From Dimargaris cristalligena (lineage: Eukaryota > Kickxellomycota > Dimargaritomycetes > Dimargaritales > Dimargaritaceae): a DNA stretch of 11,551 nucleotides. The notes under the pieces are model-generated. The model worked only from the letters and a program-made list of their open reading frames with translations. It was not told where the DNA came from and searched no databases. The stretch covers positions 1-11,551 of the forward strand of contig JANBQC010000760.1 in the NCBI GenBank assembly GCA_027576995.1, given 5' to 3'. Each line of letters starts with the position of its first letter. The stretch's first letter is position 1. The translations under genes and the position numbers were made by a program. Positions 6,489 to 11,551 of the stretch are shown piece by piece.

Positions 6489-8736
6489 CCCCTGCTTGCC
6501 CCGCGGTCCTTTGGAAGGGCCTCCTCCCCCCGAGCGCTTCCGCTATAGCTGCCTCAGCTGCCGTACCCGCAAAGTCCGCTGCGATCGACTAGTGCCCCAA
6601 TGCACGACATGCCAACAATGGAAGCTCGAATGCCAATACCAGCTCACTCCTGCTCGCCTACGAAAGACCCTGGCCCCAATCCCTTATAGAGTTGCCCATT
6701 TCGTCCCGGTGCGCCCAGCCTTGGCCTACTCGTCGAAGTCTCCTACCGGTCTAAGTGGCCCGCATAGCACGGCCACTTCGCTTGCCCAACCGAGAGTTGT
6801 CTCCTTTGTAACAGCAAGCAAACCCGCGGATCCCAGAGACCGCCCCCCTGAACCAGCGACTTCACCAGATATCCCAGGAGGTATTCCGGAGCTAGCCAAC
6901 CTCAGTATAGGCGACCCTTTTACTCAGCCTCTCCAGGACCGCATTCCAGCAGACGACCCCGAATACTATGATGGTATAGATGATTTAATTGCAATAACTT
7001 TGGCTGCAACACCCATACCACACTTAGAATTAGCGACACCTCTTGTTTGCCCGATTCGGACAATGGTCACAGTCGAGCAGCTTGGCTCGGTAGCCCTGGA
7101 AGGTAATAGTGTGGATCACATTACCTCGAAGTGGCTACTCAATTCAATGAGGAGGCAGCCAGCAACCCCCGTGGATCTATTATACCCTAACCTACTTTCG
7201 AGCACGGTTAATGAAGGAAAGACCGCTCCTTCGCCTAGCAAAACCGCTGGCTATGAGCTTAGCATTGCAAACCTCCGCTCCTTGATTGTACCCACCGACC
7301 TGCTGTACCACTCTAGCGTAGTGCGCTATTCCATTGAAAATTTCTGTTCGTTCATTTACCAAAACTGCAATCCCCTAAATAGCGCCCGGGTACTATTTCG
7401 ACTGGACAACCAACTGGTTTCCAAGTCCTTCCAGCTGGCTGCCATGTTGGCTGCAGCCCCCTTTTCCGACCACCCCGCCTTTGAATACCTCCCGGCCCAC
7501 GCGGTGAGGCTGGAATACCACTCTCGACTGCAATCTATGTTACCCCTTTGCTTGGAGGATTCTAGTCCGGATATAATACCCCTCCTGGGTATACTCTCCG
7601 AGGCCAGCTTAGGCATTGGTCGGTTCTCCCTGCACCAAACGCTAATTGCCATTGTGTTGCGCAAACAGCAAGTAGCGCGGATCCATCTTTTGGACCATCC
7701 CCACCTATCCCCACGACCCGCTCACCTTACCCTTGACCCGGATTCGGGAGTGGACGCACCCACCTTACAAAACGAGATTTTACGGGAGTACTACCGGGTA
7801 TTATGGTGGACTTTCGTTCACAAGGACATGACTAGCGCCCTGGTCTTTGGCCATAAGCCACTGGTTGATCTAGACAAGTGTTATGTCAACCTTCCCTGTC
7901 CTGACCGTGACATTGAAGCCCGGTTGGATGTCGAGTTCGCCACCCCTCATTCGGACATTTTTACCAGCCAGAGCTACCCAACCCTTATCAACACATCCTG
8001 CATTAAGAATATGATTATCATTGTCAAGGCCGAGGTGACTATTCTGGGTCATCAAGTGGCCAGGCTTCGAGCTCGCCAAGCAACCGACCCTACGACTTGG
8101 CTTAGAGCTCTACCCGGACTTAATCGAGAGCTTGACCAGTGGTACGACCGCTTTACCCATTGGTCCGACTTGGACAGAGCTAATCCCCAGTCCCGCTCGT
8201 TTCCTCCCACTTCATCCGAATCTAAAACTACATGTTTCCAGGCCCGGGTGACGTGTGCCATGTTAGCGATTTATCTTAATCATTTTGACGGGCATTCACC
8301 GGACAACCCCGAGGCCTTCCCCGGGTCGGCGTTGAATAGCGCTCTCCAGGTTTCAGGTGACTCAACGGGCCGTACGCTAGGCGAGTGTCACGAGCGGTGT
8401 TGGCTCTATACGGTCCGACTTCGCGAGGTCTTGGCGCAGTTGGTCACCCCGCCCGCGCTTATCAACACCGGTCTGTTTATTTTGGCCTTGTATTCGGCCG
8501 CCATTGTGTGTATGGAGCACATGCATATCCTAGACTCCGACCGCTCAGCTCCAGTGACGCGGGAAGGCGAACGACAACTGGCTGTACGCTTCATCGAAGA
8601 AATTATGCAAATCCTGACGGGGTTCAGTGAAGTATGGAAAGTAAACCTTAAAATCGTCGATGAGATCCGCAAGATCCGGGACTCCCCATTCGTAAGACGA
8701 CGCCTAAGTATCGAGCACCTTGTCAAGCCTGAATAG
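6469..8736 (+). CDS. Zn(II)2Cys6 transcription factor with fungal middle homology region (regulator 2, paralogue of regulator 1)
   Basis: A 755-residue nuclear regulator in one frame to TAG 8734-8736. The frame is open upstream to a TAA at 6310, but the first in-frame ATG is 6469 (G at +4); a TTG at 6463 is not a credible eukaryotic start. A Pro-rich N-terminus precedes the zinc cluster: cysteines 28, 31, 38, 45, 48 and 55, same C-x2-C-x6-C-x6-C-x2-C-x6-C spacing as regulator 1, then the LTPARLRK linker. Residues about 70-265 are Pro/Ser/Thr-rich and diverged, without the Glu tract of its paralogue. The middle homology region begins at about 270: WW 446-447, FGHKP 460-464, LP 475-476. A GDSTGRTL-x-ECHERCWLY block (630-647) and an RRxLSxEHLV tail are shared with regulator 1. 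Codons differ at many identical residues, so the duplication is old. Regulated genes unknown. Confidence 0.94.
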   Translation: MGPASPSPCLPRGPLEGPPPPERFRYSCLSCRTRKVRCDRLVPQCTTCQQWKLECQYQLTPARLRKTLAPIPYRVAHFVPVRPALAYSSKSPTGLSGPHSTATSLAQPRVVSFVTASKPADPRDRPPEPATSPDIPGGIPELANLSIGDPFTQPLQDRIPADDPEYYDGIDDLIAITLAATPIPHLELATPLVCPIRTMVTVEQLGSVALEGNSVDHITSKWLLNSMRRQPATPVDLLYPNLLSSTVNEGKTAPSPSKTAGYELSIANLRSLIVPTDLLYHSSVVRYSIENFCSFIYQNCNPLNSARVLFRLDNQLVSKSFQLAAMLAAAPFSDHPAFEYLPAHAVRLEYHSRLQSMLPLCLEDSSPDIIPLLGILSEASLGIGRFSLHQTLIAIVLRKQQVARIHLLDHPHLSPRPAHLTLDPDSGVDAPTLQNEILREYYRVLWWTFVHKDMTSALVFGHKPLVDLDKCYVNLPCPDRDIEARLDVEFATPHSDIFTSQSYPTLINTSCIKNMIIIVKAEVTILGHQVARLRARQATDPTTWLRALPGLNRELDQWYDRFTHWSDLDRANPQSRSFPPTSSESKTTCFQARVTCAMLAIYLNHFDGHSPDNPEAFPGSALNSALQVSGDSTGRTLGECHERCWLYTVRLREVLAQLVTPPALINTGLFILALYSAAIVCMEHMHILDSDRSAPVTREGERQLAVRFIEEIMQILTGFSEVWKVNLKIVDEIRKIRDSPFVRRRLSIEHLVKPE

Positions 8737-9262
8737 AAGTCGTCTAGGCTGGGCCCCTTCCGCCCCTATCCCCCGTCTTTTTCATTTATTTACTAAAAAA
8801 CACACATCATTCCTTTATTAAGATTTCTCTCTGTCTTGCCGCGCTCCTTGAACCTTACGAAGGCATTTGTCTACTCCTCCTGCCTAACATTGAACGAATA
8901 GACGACTTCCGTCTTCTTCTATAGTTTAATTCCTATATTAATGTTAAAGTCGACTTTTGAATATATAAAAAATGAATATTGCTTGGCATGTAGGTGCGCC
9001 TAATCCTTTAGGGCACTCAGCCGGTCAGTACGTTCAGTGTTAGCGACCTCCAAATCCTTTCCAATATGATGTATGCCCTTGTTTGGTAATTCACCATCCA
9101 CCGTGATACTTAGGAGCCCCAAATCCAAAATGAAGTGTTCATAGTTTGCTTTCTGTGTCCCTATTTTCCCCCAAGTTTAAACATCCATTTTCATTGATGG
9201 CTGGACCAGCCCGATAATGGGGTGTCTATTTTGGTGAACTCCCGGCAATTCTACTATTCATT

Positions 9263-9282
9263 GGGTATACATATATATACCC
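9263..9282. repeat. Inverted repeat GGGTATA-N6-TATACCC
   Basis: Two perfect 7-base arms flank a 6-base AT loop, followed directly by a GGTGG element and a C-rich tract. It could form a hairpin, be a palindromic protein site, or be a TATA element. No supportable gene begins just after it. Confidence 0.7.
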
Positions 9283-9851
9283 GGTGGTTCCCCCTCCAAT
9301 TAATACGACAGTTAACTAATCGATAGCCCAACCCCCCACGTCTGGATGATTTATTTATTTTATTGAGTAGGGTATTAGTTGAACTTTATTCTATCGGGTA
9401 ATGAACCAGCACCATTTGCTTCCCCGTCTCCATCGGGTAGGCCAGTCCACACTCATAGTAAAAGACATTAGCTAAATATTGCCCCCATATATCTCTCAGG
9501 GGTTTTCATTATCCTGTTACGTATTAACGGGGGTAAATGTGCTATTGTGTATATGGTTTACTGGTATGTGAATTGCTACTACAGGAACCTCCCCCAAGAT
9601 CTGGGTAGTGGCGAGAGCGGCTGGTTTTTCATACAACCAACGGGCGTAAAACCTCCTGTCCTGTTAGTTGTTACACTGGCTCGTCTATTGGTTTATTGTC
9701 CCGTTACAGCCCAAACACTCTTTTATATTACCCGCCACATTCCTCACACCCGCTATGAAGCAGGTGACAACCAAAGATAATAATAGTTTCTGACCGTGGT
9801 TTGGATATCGAGTTATAGTAAAATGAGGATTTTGTTACATTCTGGCGGATA

Positions 9852-9866
9852 CCGACTTTAGGTCGG
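9852..9866. repeat. Small hairpin CCGAC-TTTAG-GTCGG
   Basis: Five-base arms with a five-base loop, read directly. Chance formation is plausible; no role is inferred. Confidence 0.5.
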
Positions 9867-10370
9867 GGCATTATTGATAAACAGACCCGTGGTTCGCCTG
9901 ACTCGTCTACTAAACCCACAACGATAAATGCCTTTAGCCTACTTCCGAGCATATCTCTCTTATTAGCAGTTTATCGCTTATTATTTGTGATGGCCGTTAA
10001 AGCCTTCAACGATACGTACTTTAATAACTGTCACCTTTCGCTGGCGGTATGTAATACTATTTGTATGAATGTGGCTGGGCGTGTAGTTATAAACATTTGG
10101 TGATTGGGTTATTATGAACAAAAGCTTTATACGATGGGCCAGGCCTGTTTTTAGATTAGTTCCTATCCCCCATATACCCTTCATTTACACCCGATTCGAC
10201 GTAAGATACCATTATCGAGCCTATGACATGCCACACTTCGCCAGATACGTAAAATTACATCCCCGTTTGGCTAATGTAATGGCTATGGGCTAGATAGTGA
10301 AATGCGGGGGCGTAGTGACTATGCCTATTGGTACGGTCATAGCTTAGTAAAAAATATTTCCCTGGACTAA

Positions 10371-10380
10371 GGGGGGGGGG
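10371..10380 (+). repeat. G10 homopolymer preceded by ACTAA
   Basis: Ten consecutive G follow ACTAA (10366-10370) and are followed by CAG. The same ACTAA-then-G-run arrangement recurs in the array near the right edge, so this may be an outlying copy. Its length is prone to sequencing error. Confidence 0.85.
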
Positions 10381-10672
10381 CAGATGCAGTTGGTTTTGAT
10401 AAAAACCGACGGCTGTTTAGCCTCTTGTCCAACTGGTGGTTACACTAACCATAGTATTGGTCGATTGGCCTATTCCAGGTAGGACCACGAAGGTGCGACA
10501 AAGGAGTATGAACGAGGTACTTTTAACCGCCGGAAAAGACCAAACACCCCGAATCTGGGCCAACACCTGGCCTTCACACTACTATTGTCCCACCATGCGG
10601 GCGGCAAGCTGTTGCAGGCCTAGTTAACCTATAGAGTAGCAACAGGTAGTTGGGATAGAAAGGCTCGTAGAC

Positions 10673-10864
10673 TTATCCCTGCATCTTAGTAGGCCCTGTT
10701 TCTCGCTCGCCCCAAAAATAATCGTCAGACAGGTTTAAATAATACATTACCACCAGGGTAGTCTCATTTACCACGGCTAAGGCGGTTGGGAGGTGTGAGG
10801 AGAAACAAATCACCGCAGACACGGCAGCTAGTTCTCGAACAATATCCACGAAGCCCCCAGCCAT
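10673..10864 (-). other. Weak 63-codon ORF with a hydrophobic N-terminal half
   Basis: ATG at 10864-10862 opens 63 codons to TAA. Residues about 12-30 are hydrophobic and small-residue rich, ending in a TALA-V stretch that could pass for a signal-peptidase site. The charged residues before it (Asp, Glu, Arg) are not typical of a signal peptide. There is no domain, and a same-length chance ORF is expected in this much spacer. Listed because it has a proper ATG and a protein-like composition; it may equally be an exon or nothing. Confidence 0.13.
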
Positions 10865-11184
10865 GTATGGGTCAAACTCAATTACAGTTGGCGGCTCCGG
10901 TGGGACAGCACCCCCCCCTACCCATAATTCTATGATTGGAAAGGGAGGCCCAATAAGTTTGGGCCGAGAGAAGAGGCTACAGATAGCAGAGGGGGGTGTC
11001 GCCTGAGTTAACCACTCTTAGTCTGTCAAGAGTCTCGGGGATAGGCTTCTAACGGTAGGCAGGGCATTGGCATGGCCAAGCGGGCTACTAGCATTAGGTA
11101 AGGCTGTACTAACCTAATAAAGCAAGTGTCAAATGCATATGTGGGGGATGTGTACTGATGCACACTTACTAGTCAGTATGGGGG

Positions 11185-11281
11185 GTGAGTATATATAGGG
11201 TTTATTGGGGGTAAACTAAGGGGTCAGAATAAGCTAAGGTACTAACTGGTCCCTATGGGGGGCCCGGTTATATATATGCAG
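11185..11281 (+). other. Candidate intron (GTGAGT, TACTAAC, CAG), 97 bases
   Basis: A GTGAGT donor at 11185, an exact TACTAAC branch motif at 11240-11246 and a TATGCAG acceptor ending at 11281 have fungal-like spacing (branch A to acceptor 36 bases). Against it: the TACTAAC and G-run signals belong to a repeating pattern here, and no upstream coding exon is evident. If the intron is real, a plus-strand gene lies mostly to the right of the window. Confidence 0.2.
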
Positions 11282-11404
11282 GGGACTACTCTAAGGGAGG
11301 TCCCGAGGGGAAACTACATAACTAAGATAATGATAGGGGGGGCCGGGTGGTCCTTGTATGAGCAGAGGCTTCCATGGGAACTGGAAGATACTAAGATCAC
11401 CTAG
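11255..11404 (+). other. Weak 49-codon ORF or possible exon
   Basis: ATG at 11255 opens 49 codons to TAG at 11402-11404; the frame is open from 11246. Its composition is varied rather than repetitive (Trp, Tyr, Glu and Arg present). The frame spans the candidate acceptor at 11281 and stops two bases before the GTAAGT donor at 11407. Because the stop lies in the exon, the two-intron model does not extend this frame as a continuous coding exon. I do not recognise the product. Confidence 0.12.
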
Positions 11405-11406
11405 GA

Positions 11407-11544
11407 GTAAGTAGTGTGAACTCTGGGGGGTCCGGCCAGTGGGAGGGTATATATGATGTCCAGCTCCATTAGGACTGGTGTGGCAAGGTGTACTGTCCCC
11501 CTATAAGCCACACTAATTATATTACTATTATTATTATTATGCAG
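11407..11544 (+). other. Candidate intron (GTAAGT, CACTAAT, GCAG), 138 bases
   Basis: A consensus GTAAGT donor, a CACTAAT branch-like motif at 11511-11517 and a T-rich (TAT)5 tract leading to GCAG at 11541-11544 form a complete fungal intron model. A short frame from ATG 11358 stays open for 16 codons up to the donor, and the exon after the acceptor runs off the window seven bases later. Too little exon is visible to test it. Confidence 0.22.
11526..11540 (+). repeat. (TAT)5 trinucleotide repeat
   Basis: Five exact TAT units immediately before a GCAG; it may be a simple repeat or the pyrimidine-rich part of a splice acceptor. Confidence 0.9.
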
Positions 11545-11551
11545 GGTATGA

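Larger units (their letters stand above)
8737..10862. other. Gene-free spacer right of regulator 2
   Basis: The first ~150 bases are CT-rich and probably carry the regulator 2 3' untranslated region; a T-rich stretch at about 8776-8792 is followed by an A-run, but no canonical AATAAA is visible. Beyond that, only frames of 60-80 codons occur, several lacking ATG starts. ATG-started examples (plus 9553-9780; minus 9952-9728 and 10184-9981) show no domain, signal or neighbour that supports them. I see no tRNA, CRISPR-like array or transposon ends. Local structures are an inverted repeat at 9263-9282, a small hairpin at 9852-9866 and a G10 run at 10371-10380. Confidence 0.6.
11107..11430 (+). 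repeat. Degenerate array: ACTAA-type motif followed by a G-run
   Basis: G-runs of five to seven lie at 11143, 11180, 11257, 11336 and 11425; the last four are 77, 79 and 89 bases apart. Each has an upstream TACTAAC/TACTAAG/ACTAG-like motif (11107, 11166, 11240, 11321, 11389). The runs at 11257, 11336 and 11425 continue with CCCGG, CCGGG or TCCGG, and TATATAT follows the runs at 11180, 11257 and 11425. Shorter G4 runs fall between (11220, 11281, 11307). No run of four or more C occurs on this strand in the interval. This suggests a decayed tandem repeat with a unit near 80 bases, or a repeated regulatory or structural motif. Alignment was by eye. Confidence 0.4.

Noticed and set aside
8406..8726. 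106-codon minus frame inside regulator 2
   Set aside because: It lies antisense to conserved paralogous protein sequence; a shadow.
9547..10184. Small frames: plus 9553-9780, minus 9952-9728 and 10184-9981
   Set aside because: They have ATG starts but no domain, no supporting splice logic and lengths expected by chance in 2.8 kb of spacer.
10436..10627. 63-codon plus frame
   Set aside because: The start is GTG; only about 40 codons remain from the first ATG, without recognisable features.
1..11551. tRNA, rRNA, CRISPR, insertion sequence or viral content
   Set aside because: No B-box-like tRNA signature, no regular repeat-spacer array, no transposase, reverse transcriptase or capsid-like protein was seen on either strand by eye.

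Overview
The window looks like nuclear DNA of a filamentous fungus. Two long intronless genes encode Gal4-type Zn(II)2Cys6 transcription factors, a class essentially confined to fungi. There is no bacterial-style gene packing, no Shine-Dalgarno logic, and about 7 kb of AT-variable spacer. Long intron-free regulators in loosely packed, AT-rich spacer fit an early-diverging ('zygomycete-grade') lineage such as Kickxellomycotina or Dimargaritales, but that placement is a guess from style, not from a match.

Layout. 1-2726: no supportable gene. It holds a purine-rich/TATA tract at the left edge that could be the promoter of a leftward gene outside the window, a GC-rich island (about 300-660), and AT-rich spacer with small palindromes. 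2727-5024 (minus): zinc-cluster regulator 1, 765 aa. 5025-6468: a 1,444-base head-to-head promoter region. 6469-8736 (plus): zinc-cluster regulator 2, 755 aa from its first ATG. 8737-11551: no confident gene. Its last ~450 bases are strikingly G-skewed, with evenly spaced G-runs each preceded by an ACTAA-type motif; some of these can be read as intron signals of a gene running off the right edge.

How the genes relate. The two regulators are diverged paralogues in divergent orientation. They share the zinc cluster (34 of 45 residues identical) and nearly the whole C-terminal ~480 residues (for example 49 of 78 and 53 of 80 in two hand-aligned blocks). The ~200-residue linker between is almost unrelated. 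They could read similar CGG/CCG sites, form homo- or heterodimers, and regulate each other or themselves through the shared promoter. That is inference; no pathway genes in the window say what they control.
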